Below, piece by piece: positions 26,252 through 35,639 of a DNA stretch of 64,000 bases; within the stretch, counting starts at the first letter, position 1, and the number at the start of each line of letters is the position of its first letter. The notes beneath the pieces are model-generated. The model was not told where the DNA came from and ran no database searches. It was given only the letters and a program-made list of their open reading frames with translations. Origin of the DNA: Flagellimonas spongiicola (GTDB lineage: Bacteria; Bacteroidota; Bacteroidia; Flavobacteriales; Flavobacteriaceae); the NCBI RefSeq assembly GCF_023502425.1, contig NZ_JAMFMA010000003.1, positions 558,001 to 622,000 of the forward strand, given 5' to 3'. The translations under genes were made by a program, and so were the position numbers.

Positions 26252-29200
26252 TTATAAATCCAAAATGGTGAACATAAATTCCGAATTGAATCGGTTACGG
26301 TCTGTTCCTCCATTGTCATTATCTCCTACGATTACTTCAAAACTTGAACTGGTTTGTGCCCGGTACGATATTCCTGGGTCATCATTTCCGGAACCATCTC
26401 TACTTGGTTGAGCCAGTTGGATAATGTAATTTCCGTCACTTACCAAACCAGCTGGCAAGTTGACACGATAATAACCGTTTCCGCCTAATTTAGTAACTGT
26501 GATACCTGCAGTTGCCCGGGTTACACTTCCGTTAGCAGCTATCTTGCCAAAAGCCTTTATTGGACTTTCATAATATGCACCACCATTGGCTCCAACGGTA
26601 ATACTATTGTCAGCTTCGGCACCTACAACATTTGCAGTTTGATTAGCCGTGGCCTCATTGGTATAAGTAATCACCCCAGTACTTGTATTTTGGGATAAGT
26701 TTGTTACAGTATCATCATCACCATCTGCGATATCAGCGGGAATGTTAGTCAAAGAACTCCAATCCCCATCGAAATCATCAGTGGAATCCGTATCCAGATT
26801 GGCAGGCACATTGGTCAGGTCATTGAAATCCCCTGAAAAGTCGTCGGTCACATCGGTGTCAAGGTTCGGGAACTCGTTGTTCACGGCAGTTACCACCTGA
26901 GCATCGGTAAGCTGGGTATCGTCGTCCACATTATCGGCGAATCCAGCGGGTACATTGTTGAGCGAGGCCCATTCACCATCGAAATCATCGGTGGAATCCG
27001 TGTCCAGATTGGTCGGCACATTGGTGAGATCATTGAAATCCCCTGAAAAGTCATCGGTAACATCAGTGTCTAGGTTCGGGAACTCATTGTTCACTGCCGT
27101 TGCCACCTGAGAATCGGTCAATTGTGTGTCATCATCCACGTTATCGGCAAAACCAGGGGGTACGTTGTTGAGGGAAGCCCACTCCCCATCGAAGTCATCG
27201 GTTGAATCCGTATCCAGATTCGGGAACTCGTTGTTCACTGCAGTTGCCACCTGTGCATCGGTCAATTGTGTGTCATCGTCCACATTATCAGCGAATCCTG
27301 CGGGTACGTTGTTGAGGGAAGCCCACTCCCCATCGAAATCATCAGTGGAATCCGTATCCAGATTTGCAGGTACATTGGTGAGGTCATTGAAGTCCCCGGT
27401 AAAATCGTCCGTCACATCGGTGTCAAGGTTCGGGAACTCGTTGTTCACGGCAGTTGCCACCTGAGCATCGGTAAGCTGAGTGTCATCATCCACATTATCG
27501 GCAAAACCAGTAGGCACGTTGTTGAGCGAGGCCCACTCCCCATCGAAATCGTCGGTGGAATCCGTGTCCAGATTGGCAGGTACGTTGGTCAAATCATTGA
27601 AATCCCCGGAAAAATCGTCCGTCACATCGGTATCCAGGGTCGGGAACTCATTGTTCACGGCAGTTGCCACCTGAGCATCGGTCAATTGGGTATCATCGTC
27701 CACATTATCGGCGAATCCAGCAGGCACGTTGTTGAGCGAGGCCCACTCACCATCAAAATCGTCTGTGGAATCTGTATCCAGATTTGCAGGTACATTGGTC
27801 AAGTCATTGAAGTCCCCAGAGAAATCATCGGTGGAATCCGTGTCCAGATTGGCAGGCACATTGGTCAGGTCATTGAAATCCCCTGAAAAGTCGTCGGTCA
27901 CATCGGTGTCAAGGTTCGGGAACTCGTTGTTCACTGCCGTTGCCACCTGCGCATCGGTAAGCTGGGTGTCATCGTCCACATTATCGGCAAAACCTGCCGG
28001 TACATTATTGAGCGAGGCCCACTCCCCATCAAAATCGTCGGTGGAATCTGTGTCCAGATTGGCCGGTACGTTGGTCAAATCATTGAAATCGCCTGAAAAG
28101 TCGTCCGTCACATCGGTGTCCAGGTTCGGGAACTCGTTGTTCACTGCCGTTGCCACCTGAGCATCGGTAAGCTGGGTGTCATCATCCACATTATCAGCAA
28201 AACCTGCCGGTACGTTGTTGAGAGAGCCCCACTCCCCATCAAAGTCATCGGTGGAATCCGTATCCAGATTTGGGAACTCATTGTTCACGGCAGTTGCCAC
28301 CTGCGCATCGGTAAGCTGGGTGTCGTCGTCCACGTTATCGGCAAAACCTGCCGGTACATTGTTGAGCGAGGCCCACTCCCCATCAAAATCGTCGGTGGAA
28401 TCCGTATCCAGATTTGCAGGTACATTGGTCAGGTCATTGAAATCCCCTGAAAAGTCGTCGGTCACATCGGTGTCAAGGTTCGGGAACTCGTTGTTCACGG
28501 CAGTTGCCACCTGAGCATCGGTCAATTGTGTGTCATCGTCCACGTTATCAGCGAATCCTGCAGGTACGTTGTTGAGGGAAGCCCACTCCCCATCGAAATC
28601 ATCAGTGGAATCCGTATCCAGATTTGCAGGTACATTGGTCAGGTCATTGAAATCCCCGGAAAAGTCGTCAGTCACATCGGTATCAAGGTTCGGGAACTCA
28701 TTGTTCACTGCCGTTGCCACTTGGGCATCGGTAAGCTGTGAGTCATCGTCCACATTATCGGCAAAACCAGCGGGTACATTATTGAGCGAGGCCCACTCCC
28801 CATCAAAATCATCGGTGGAATCCGTGTCCAGATTGGCAGGTACATTGGTCAGGTCATTGAAGTCCCCGGAAAAGTCGTCCGTCACATCGGTGTCCAGGTT
28901 CGGGAACTCGTTGTTCACTGCCGTTGCCACCTGAGCATCGGTCAGTTGGGTGTCATCGTCCACGTTATCGGCAAAACCAGCGGGTACATTGTTGAGCGAG
29001 GCCCACTCCCCATCGAAATCGTCGGTAGAATCCGTATCCAGATTGGCCGGCACATTGGTCAGGTCATTGAAATCCCCTGAAAAATCGTCCGTCACATCGG
29101 TGTCAAGGTTCGGGAACTCGTTGTTCACTGCCGTTGCCACCTGGGCATCGGTAAGCTGGGTGTCATCGTCCACATTATCAGCGAATCCTGCCGGTACATT

Positions 29201-32125
29201 ATTGAGCGAGGCCCACTCCCCATCAAAATCGTCTGTGGAATCCGTATCCAGATTTGCAGGTACATTGGTCAGGTCATTGAAGTCCCCTGAAAAGTCATCG
29301 GTGGAATCTGTGTCAAGGTTCGGGAACTCATTGTTCACGGCAGTTGCCACCTGCGCATCGGTAAGCTGGGTGTCATCGTCCACATTATCGGCAAAACCCG
29401 CCGGTACATTATTGAGCGAGGCCCACTCCCCATCAAAGTCATCGGTGGAATCCGTATCCAGATTTGGGAACTCATTGTTCACTGCGGTTGCCACCTGTGC
29501 ATCGGTAAGCTGAGTGTCATCATCCACGTTATCGGCAAAACCAGCCGGTACATTGTTGAGCGAGGCCCACTCCCCATCAAAATCGTCGGTGGAATCCGTA
29601 TCCAAGTTCGCCGGGACATTGGCGAGGTCATTGAAATCCCCTGAAAAGTCATCGGTGGAATCCGTGTCCAGATTGGCCGGTACGTTGGTCAAATCATTGA
29701 AATCCCCTGAAAAGTCATCGGTAACATCGGTATCCAGGTTCGGGAACTCGTTGTTCACGGCTGTTGCCACCTGAGCATCGGTCAATTGGGTATCATCGTC
29801 CACATTATCGGCGAATCCAGCAGGCACGTTGTTGAGCGAGGCCCACTCCCCATCGAAATCATCGGTGGAATCGGTATCCAGATTTGCAGGTACATTGGTC
29901 AGGTCATTGAAATCCCCTGAAAAGTCATCTGTAACATCAGTGTCAAGGTTAGGGAACTCGTTGTTCACGGCAGTTGCCACCTGAGCATCGGTAAGCTGGG
30001 TGTCGTCGTCCACATTATCGGCAAAACCAGCCGGTACGTTGTTGAGCGAGGCCCACTCCCCATTGAAGTCATCGGTTGAATCCGTGTCCAGATTGGCCGG
30101 TACGTTGGTCAAATCATTGAAGTCGCCTGAAAAGTCGTCTGTCACATCGGTATCAAGGTTCGGGAACTCGTTGTTCACTGCCGTTGCCACCTGAGCATCG
30201 GTAAGCTGGGTGTCATCATCCACATTATCGGCAAAACCCGCCGGTACATTATTGAGCGAGGCCCACTCCCCATCGAAATCGTCGGTGGAATCCGTATCCA
30301 GATTGACCGGTACATTGGTCAGGTCATTGAAATCCCCAGAGAAGTCATCGGTGGAATCCGTATCCAGATTGGCCGGTACGTTGGTCAAATCATTGAAATT
30401 CCCTGAAAAGTCATCGGTAACATCGGTATCCAGGTTCGGGAACTCGTTGTTCACGGCTGTTGCCACCTGAGCATCGGTCAGTTGTGTGTCATCGTCCACG
30501 TTATCGGCAAAATCAGCGGGTACATTGTTGAGCGAGGCCCACTCACCATCAAAATCGTCTGTGGAATCGGTATCCAGATTTGCAGGCACATTGGTCAAAT
30601 CGTTGAAATCCCCTGAAAAGTCATCTGTAACATCAGTGTCTAGGTTCGGGAACTCGTTGTTCACGGCCGTTGCCACCTGAGCATCGGTAAGCTGGGTGTC
30701 ATCATCCACATTATCGGCAAAACCTGCCGGTACGTTGTTGAGCGAGGCCCACTCCCCATCGAAATCATCAGTGGAATCCGTATCCAGATTGGCAGGCACA
30801 TTGGTGAGGTCATTGAAGTCCCCAGAAAAGTCATCGGTGACATCGGTATCAAGGTTCGGGAACTCGTTGTTCACCGCTGTGGCCACCTGAGCATCGGTCA
30901 ATTGTGTGTCATCATCCACGTTATCGGCGAATCCAGCGGGCACGTTGTTGAGCGAGGCCCACTCACCATCAAAGTCATCAGTTGAATCCGTGTCCAGATT
31001 GGCAGGCACATTGGTCAAATCATTGAAGTCCCCAGAGAAGTCATCGGTGGAATCCGTATCCAGATTGGCCGGTACGTTGGTCAAATCATTGAAATCCCCT
31101 GAAAAGTCATCGGTAACATCGGTGTCAAGGTTCGGGAACTCGTTGTTCACCGCTGTGGCCACCTGAGCATCGGTCAATTGTGTGTCATCATCCACGTTAT
31201 CGGCGAATCCAGCAGGCACGTTGTTGAGCGAGGCCCACTCCCCATCAAAGTCGTCCGTCACATCGGTGTCAAGGTTCGGGAACTCGTTGTTCACTGCCGT
31301 TGCCACCTGAGCATCGGTAAGTTGGGTATCATCGTCCACGTTATCGGCAAAACCTGCCGGTACATTGTTGAGCGAGGTCCACTCCCCATCGAAATCGTCG
31401 GTAGAATCCGTATCCAGATTTGCAGGTACATTGGTCAGGTCATTGAAATCCCCTGAAAAGTCATCGGTCACATCTGAATCATAATTACTTAAATCAATTG
31501 TTGTGCTACCAGGGTCATTGGTCAATGTGATAATTCCAGAATTGAACTGTAAGTCTTGAATTTCGTTTTGGTTATCTGCATCGGCATCATTTACATTGAG
31601 GTTAATCGTGTTGCCGTTGTCTATACCTATGTTTCCTGGGTTCCCATCAGTAATCAAATTTTGGTTATCAGTGCTTGAGGTATTGATTAAAGTTTGTGCT
31701 CCAGCTTCGTTCGTGAAAGTATAGGTGCCATCCAAATTATCTACCAAGGTGGTAATGGTTTCGGGTGCACCGTTAAACGTCAGGTCATTTCCTGAGCCAT
31801 CTGATAAGGTAATTGTACCATCTCCGTTATCCACATAAGAAAAACCTGTTGTGTTTGAGGAATTACATAGATTAATCCATTGTGATCCGTTATAGTAATG
31901 AACACAGGAGGTGTCAATGTTATAAATTACCGCTCCATTCAATGGACTGATGCTTTGCATCTGAGCTGAGGAAAGTCGTGTTAAGACCAAAACTTTATCA
32001 CTGCTTTCCAACTCCATAATGGAAGCTGGGTCTATGACATTGGGGTTATTCCCAACTTTTACCTGGGAAAATGAATAAACGGAAAAAAATAGGGCAAAAA
32101 AGGGTAATATTCTTCTTAAATCCAT
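26252..32125 (-). CDS. Giant tandem-repeat secreted protein, module 2
   Basis: This 1957-residue protein has a signal peptide (about 1-20), an N-terminal domain of about 70 residues (DPASIMELESSDKVLVLTR, then GAVIYNIDTSCVHYYNGSQW) and a low-complexity stretch to residue 222. Residues 223-1784 are repeats: 22 copies of a 48-residue unit (FDGEWASLNNVPAGFADNVD...) and 23 copies of a 22-residue unit (FSGDFNDLTNVPANLDTDST...). The C-terminal domain (1785-1957) contains AFGKIAANGSVTRATAGITV and ends FMFTILDL. It is extremely Asp-rich and has no T9SS type-B domain itself. The DTDxTDD steps look able to bind calcium; that is inference. It resembles a phage-tail-fibre-like or adhesin shaft. Function is unknown. 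Confidence 0.85.
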   Translation of the reverse strand: MDLRRILPFFALFFSVYSFSQVKVGNNPNVIDPASIMELESSDKVLVLTRLSSAQMQSISPLNGAVIYNIDTSCVHYYNGSQWINLCNSSNTTGFSYVDNGDGTITLSDGSGNDLTFNGAPETITTLVDNLDGTYTFTNEAGAQTLINTSSTDNQNLITDGNPGNIGIDNGNTINLNVNDADADNQNEIQDLQFNSGIITLTNDPGSTTIDLSNYDSDVTDDFSGDFNDLTNVPANLDTDSTDDFDGEWTSLNNVPAGFADNVDDDTQLTDAQVATAVNNEFPNLDTDVTDDFDGEWASLNNVPAGFADNVDDDTQLTDAQVATAVNNEFPNLDTDVTDDFSGDFNDLTNVPANLDTDSTDDFSGDFNDLTNVPANLDTDSTDDFDGEWASLNNVPAGFADNVDDDTQLTDAQVATAVNNEFPNLDTDVTDDFSGDFNDLTNVPANLDTDSTDDFDGEWASLNNVPAGFADNVDDDTQLTDAQVATAVNNEFPNLDTDVTDDFSGDFNDLTNVPANLDTDSTDDFDGEWASLNNVPADFADNVDDDTQLTDAQVATAVNNEFPNLDTDVTDDFSGNFNDLTNVPANLDTDSTDDFSGDFNDLTNVPVNLDTDSTDDFDGEWASLNNVPAGFADNVDDDTQLTDAQVATAVNNEFPNLDTDVTDDFSGDFNDLTNVPANLDTDSTDDFNGEWASLNNVPAGFADNVDDDTQLTDAQVATAVNNEFPNLDTDVTDDFSGDFNDLTNVPANLDTDSTDDFDGEWASLNNVPAGFADNVDDDTQLTDAQVATAVNNEFPNLDTDVTDDFSGDFNDLTNVPANLDTDSTDDFSGDFNDLANVPANLDTDSTDDFDGEWASLNNVPAGFADNVDDDTQLTDAQVATAVNNEFPNLDTDSTDDFDGEWASLNNVPAGFADNVDDDTQLTDAQVATAVNNEFPNLDTDSTDDFSGDFNDLTNVPANLDTDSTDDFDGEWASLNNVPAGFADNVDDDTQLTDAQVATAVNNEFPNLDTDVTDDFSGDFNDLTNVPANLDTDSTDDFDGEWASLNNVPAGFADNVDDDTQLTDAQVATAVNNEFPNLDTDVTDDFSGDFNDLTNVPANLDTDSTDDFDGEWASLNNVPAGFADNVDDDSQLTDAQVATAVNNEFPNLDTDVTDDFSGDFNDLTNVPANLDTDSTDDFDGEWASLNNVPAGFADNVDDDTQLTDAQVATAVNNEFPNLDTDVTDDFSGDFNDLTNVPANLDTDSTDDFDGEWASLNNVPAGFADNVDDDTQLTDAQVATAVNNEFPNLDTDSTDDFDGEWGSLNNVPAGFADNVDDDTQLTDAQVATAVNNEFPNLDTDVTDDFSGDFNDLTNVPANLDTDSTDDFDGEWASLNNVPAGFADNVDDDTQLTDAQVATAVNNEFPNLDTDVTDDFSGDFNDLTNVPANLDTDSTDDFSGDFNDLTNVPANLDTDSTDDFDGEWASLNNVPAGFADNVDDDTQLTDAQVATAVNNEFPTLDTDVTDDFSGDFNDLTNVPANLDTDSTDDFDGEWASLNNVPTGFADNVDDDTQLTDAQVATAVNNEFPNLDTDVTDDFTGDFNDLTNVPANLDTDSTDDFDGEWASLNNVPAGFADNVDDDTQLTDAQVATAVNNEFPNLDTDSTDDFDGEWASLNNVPPGFADNVDDDTQLTDSQVATAVNNEFPNLDTDVTDDFSGDFNDLTNVPTNLDTDSTDDFDGEWASLNNVPAGFADNVDDDTQLTDAQVVTAVNNEFPNLDTDVTDDFSGDFNDLTNVPANLDTDSTDDFDGDWSSLTNIPADIADGDDDTVTNLSQNTSTGVITYTNEATANQTANVVGAEADNSITVGANGGAYYESPIKAFGKIAANGSVTRATAGITVTKLGGNGYYRVNLPAGLVSDGNYIIQLAQPSRDGSGNDDPGISYRAQTSSSFEVIVGDNDNGGTDRNRFNSEFMFTILDL
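26774..31459 (-). repeat. Coding tandem array of 144-bp and 66-bp units
   Basis: The array holds 22 long units (48 codons) and 23 short units (22 codons), mostly alternating as 210-bp pairs. Variants with two short units (276 bp) or none (144 bp) occur. Amino acids are nearly identical between units, while third codon positions differ in a shuffled pattern. All size changes keep the reading frame. Confidence 0.93.
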
Positions 32126-32284
32126 TCCAACATATTTGATAGCGCGCTAAAAATAAGCTTGCATGGAGATAAGAACCAGTAATTGTTGTGTAGCTAGAGG
32201 AGATTGTTGTAAACCGCAAAATGGACTGCAAATCCTTGCGAATTAGTGACTTAAAACAGCTAAATTGAGGTAAAATTCCTACAG

Positions 32285-33451
32285 CTATCGATCAAGAAAC
32301 AGGAAGCCAGTGTATTCCAATTCCAAATCGTCAAGGGTTACGAAATAGTAATAGATACCTTCAGGAAGCCCAATATCCTGACTTAGATAGAATTTTCCAG
32401 TATTGGAAAGGCCATTGAATTCATCAACATAGTTGATTTTCTCATATACTTTTTGACCAAATCGATTGAAAATCCTAAGGCTATTGTTCGGCGACTCATT
32501 CATATTATCTATGACAAGAAAATCATTGGTTCCATCACCATTCGGACTCAAAAAGTAATTACCTAATGTTGGGTTATTTACCGCAAAAGTATCTGTAGGT
32601 AGTGGGACCGTACCAAAGGTAATTGCTGAAAATTCCATGGGATTAAAGATTGTAGAGGTGATAAAACCATCGTTTATATCTCCGCCTTGGGCTTCATTAC
32701 CGATAATTTCCCATCGGTTTGTGGTCTTACTCCAACCCACTACTATTATGGATTCAAAGGTTGCATTGGGTATTGAAGCTAAATCGCTTCTTTGGTTCCA
32801 ACTAATGGTTACCGAGGCAGGAATCTCACTCTCAAAAATCCAAAATTCTTTGTCATTCACGGTACCAATTTCTGGGATTTTGGTAGTAGTATTAAAACTT
32901 GTTCCTAGTGACAACGGATTATATGGGTTTTCAAATAAATAGGCACAAACTGCTAATGCTGTACTACCCTGTGAATTCATGATCAGTGGTCTTAACTGTG
33001 CCGCGTCGCCTACAGGAAACGAAAAGAAATCACGATTATTTATTGCTGCGAAACCGGTCACTTTAGCAGCATTTTGCTCTCCATTGAAGAATCCGCTGTC
33101 CATAAAGTTGAGATAAACATTCGAATCGTTCAGTGGTGAAACTACATCACCATCAATGAAATTGGTATTGTTTTGGACATTAACCTGGTTTTGTAAAAAT
33201 AGACCTGCGGTATTCATTAATTCAACATCCCAAAATTCTGGTGGGATACTGCCAGATATCGCTATTTGGGAATTACCGTAGAATCCAGCTAAACCTTCAG
33301 ATTGATCAAACGAGGTATCATTGATAAAATTGGTGTGGAATCCAATTTGTCCGTTGGAATGTACTTGGATGTTACCGCTATTATAAAGGGCGTTTTGGGC
33401 ATTGATTGTTGCCCCAAATAGCATTAAAAAAAGGTGTAAATAACTCTTCAT
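32285..33451 (-). CDS. T9SS type-B sorted protein, module 1 anchor
   Basis: This 388-residue protein has a signal peptide (LFGATINAQ) and the same unnamed domain as the module 2 anchor (ALYNSGNIQVHSNGQIGFH, GLAGFYGNSQI, FFSFPVGDAAQLRP). Its gliding-motility C-terminal domain contains NYFLSPNGDGTNDF, RIFNRFGQKVYEK and GIYYYFVTL. It starts one base after the 657-residue repeat gene ends. The anchor and the repeat protein are therefore a fixed pair, duplicated once in this region. Confidence 0.85.
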   Translation of the reverse strand: MKSYLHLFLMLFGATINAQNALYNSGNIQVHSNGQIGFHTNFINDTSFDQSEGLAGFYGNSQIAISGSIPPEFWDVELMNTAGLFLQNQVNVQNNTNFIDGDVVSPLNDSNVYLNFMDSGFFNGEQNAAKVTGFAAINNRDFFSFPVGDAAQLRPLIMNSQGSTALAVCAYLFENPYNPLSLGTSFNTTTKIPEIGTVNDKEFWIFESEIPASVTISWNQRSDLASIPNATFESIIVVGWSKTTNRWEIIGNEAQGGDINDGFITSTIFNPMEFSAITFGTVPLPTDTFAVNNPTLGNYFLSPNGDGTNDFLVIDNMNESPNNSLRIFNRFGQKVYEKINYVDEFNGLSNTGKFYLSQDIGLPEGIYYYFVTLDDLELEYTGFLFLDR

Positions 33452-33452
33452 G

Positions 33453-35426
33453 TTAAGGAGCTAAAACAATGTAATGCCAATTTGCATTGGTTGGTGTTGG
33501 AGTTCCCAATATAAATTCATATACCTGTACTGTAAATTGCCCTGCTAATTGATTGACCAACTGAATCATAATTGGATTGCCAGGATTGTTTTCTTGAACC
33601 GTAAGTTGAATTACCGAAGTGGGCGTTATAGCCGCATTATTAATGGTGTAGGCACCAGCTACTCCTGTTGCGGCGGCAACTTGCCCCGATAATGCTATTT
33701 CGTCAACAACATCCAAAGCGGAATCATCAACAAGTACCCAATCTGTTCCGTTCCATTGCATTACTTGCCCATTAGCGGTACCGTCTGCAATAGTTGCCAG
33801 CGTAACAGCGTCGTTGTTGATTACTGTTGCATTCGGTGCTCCTAAAATATCACCACCTAAGTTATTTACGGAAAAGGTTGTTCCTGTTAGTGTAAGACCG
33901 GTTCCAGCGGCGTAGGTTGTATTATCATCAGTATTGTCCGCAAATCCAGCAGGTATACTGGTTATGTTAGTCCAGTCGGGGGCAACTCCAGTATTGTCAA
34001 CGGAGAACGTGGTTCCCGTTAAAGTAATCCCAGTTCCAGCGGTGTACGTAGTATTATCATCAGTATTGTCCGCAAACCCAGCAGGTATACCTGTGATGTT
34101 GGTCCAGTCGGGGGCAACTGCAGTATTGTCAACGGAGAACATGGTTCCAGTTAAAGTAATCCCAGTGCCAGCGGTGTACGTTGTATTATCATCAGTATTG
34201 TCCGCAAATCCAACAGGTATACTTGTTATGCTGGTCCAATCCGGCGCAAGTCCAGTATTGTCAACGGAGAACGTGGTTCCGGTCAATGTGATACCGGTGC
34301 CAGCACTATACGTTGTATTGTCATCGGTATTGTCTGCAAAACCAGCTGGAATATTGGTTATGTTGGTCCAATCTGGAGCTATACCCGTATTTTCTACTGA
34401 GAAAGTGGTTCCAGTTAATGTGATTCCGGTACCAGCAGTGTAGGTTGTATTGTCATCTACATTATCAGCAAATCCTGCAGGAATACTAGTTATATTGGTC
34501 CAATCTGGATTAATATTGGAATTATCGATTTCTAAAGACCCATTGGCCGCCTGATTCAACCCTGTTCCTGCAACCGATACGTCAATTTTAGCTGCAGTTA
34601 CCGCATCGTCAACGATTTCATCTGTATCGACAGCATCATCGGCCATTTTAAGATTAGTGACAGCATCATTTGCCAAGTCTAATGTGCCAACTTGACCATC
34701 GCCAATTTTTTGTGAATTAACCGCATTATCCGCTAATTCATTTGTATTAATTCCCCCATTGTTTACATCCAACAAAAAAGGGTCGGTATCGATGCCGGTA
34801 CCAGATAGCACAAGTGTAGCATCTGCTGGTCCAACAACTTCATTTCCAATAATCGCATCTGCCTCGGTTACGGCCAGTGCAGATTCGTCCACCAGTATCC
34901 ATTGCGTACCATTCCATTGCAGCAATTCACCGGAGGTTGTGCCAATGCCCAATTTATCAAATGACACGGATGCGTCTTGTATTTGTGCCCCAGTGACGGA
35001 TCCAGCTTGGATATGCACTTGTCCATTTAAAGAAGTTGGTACTACATTTTCACCGCGTATCCTTCCAACTTCAAAATTAAAATTGGTCCCGTTTTCGGTA
35101 ATTTCAATAGTTGGATTATCGTTTACAATGGCATCTGCAGAAAACGTCTGTTCGTCAGGTCTATCACAGGGATTTATCCACTGTGTACCATCATAAAAGT
35201 GAACGCATTGTGTATCGGTATTGTAGACCATCGCTCCCTGTAAAGGCGTGGTATTTTCCATTTGAGTGGTATTCATTCTGGTGATCACCAATACTCTTGT
35301 GTTACTTTCCAATTCCAAGACAGATGATGGGTCCAGGTTCTGTGGATTTTCCCCGATTTTAATCTGGGCTTCCATCATAGCAAAGGAAAAAAATGCTAAT
35401 AGAAGAAAAACATGTGTTGTTTTCAC
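33453..35426 (-). CDS. Tandem-repeat secreted protein, module 1
   Basis: This 657-residue protein has a signal peptide (about 1-20) and the shared N-terminal domain (DPSSVLELESNTRVLVITR, then GAMVYNTDTQCVHFYDGTQW, with a conserved Cys pair). A stretch of short repeats around 228-281 (NELADNAVNSQKIGDGQV, LANDAVTNLKMADDAVD) resembles phage tail-fibre shafts. Residues 307-526 are five copies of a 44-residue unit containing IPAGFADNTDDNTTY. A distinct C-terminal domain (about 530-657) ends in NWHYIVLAP. There is no type-B sorting domain. It is the first gene of the five-gene run; a TAGTTTTG -7-like box lies 35 bases upstream. Confidence 0.82.
   Translation of the reverse strand: MKTTHVFLLLAFFSFAMMEAQIKIGENPQNLDPSSVLELESNTRVLVITRMNTTQMENTTPLQGAMVYNTDTQCVHFYDGTQWINPCDRPDEQTFSADAIVNDNPTIEITENGTNFNFEVGRIRGENVVPTSLNGQVHIQAGSVTGAQIQDASVSFDKLGIGTTSGELLQWNGTQWILVDESALAVTEADAIIGNEVVGPADATLVLSGTGIDTDPFLLDVNNGGINTNELADNAVNSQKIGDGQVGTLDLANDAVTNLKMADDAVDTDEIVDDAVTAAKIDVSVAGTGLNQAANGSLEIDNSNINPDWTNITSIPAGFADNVDDNTTYTAGTGITLTGTTFSVENTGIAPDWTNITNIPAGFADNTDDNTTYSAGTGITLTGTTFSVDNTGLAPDWTSITSIPVGFADNTDDNTTYTAGTGITLTGTMFSVDNTAVAPDWTNITGIPAGFADNTDDNTTYTAGTGITLTGTTFSVDNTGVAPDWTNITSIPAGFADNTDDNTTYAAGTGLTLTGTTFSVNNLGGDILGAPNATVINNDAVTLATIADGTANGQVMQWNGTDWVLVDDSALDVVDEIALSGQVAAATGVAGAYTINNAAITPTSVIQLTVQENNPGNPIMIQLVNQLAGQFTVQVYEFILGTPTPTNANWHYIVLAP
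33849..34508 (-). repeat. Five 132-bp coding tandem repeats
   Basis: Each 44-codon unit reads PDWTNITSIPAGFADNTDDN and then a TYTAGTGITLTGTTFSVDN segment. The five copies differ at a few residues (for example VGFAD in the third). They share the GFADN(V/T)DD(D/N)T core with the long unit of the 1957-residue protein. Confidence 0.9.
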
Positions 35427-35461
35427 AGTATCTGAGGTTTGAGGAATTTTGACTTAAGGAA

Positions 35462-35469
35462 CAAAACTA
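35462..35469 (-). promoter_or_regulatory. Candidate -7 box for the fibre gene cluster
   Basis: On the minus strand TAGTTTTG fits TAnnTTTG, 35 bases before the start codon of the first cluster gene. All five cluster genes could be read from it, although a 159-base gap (32126-32284) may hold a second promoter. Confidence 0.4.
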
Positions 35470-35639
35470 AACCTCTAGATGGATTTCACTACTATTTACC
35501 GTCAAAATACCCTAGTTCAAAGGTGAATGGAACACGAATAAGCACTAATTTTGGTAGAATTAACAAAAGTTTAGAATGCCTTTACTTTTTTATTCCGACG
35601 CCAAGAGTTTTCTTTAACTCCGGCTAAACGCCCTTGCAT

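Noticed and set aside
26774..31459. The regular repeats could be taken for a CRISPR array or many small plus-strand genes.
   Set aside because: The repeats lie in frame inside one long minus-strand gene, have no unique spacers and no cas genes nearby. The plus-strand open frames exist only because the repeat lacks stops on the reverse strand.
24414..35426. A prophage tail-fibre locus.
   Set aside because: The proteins have signal peptides and type-B T9SS partners, and no capsid, terminase, portal, integrase or lysis gene is present.
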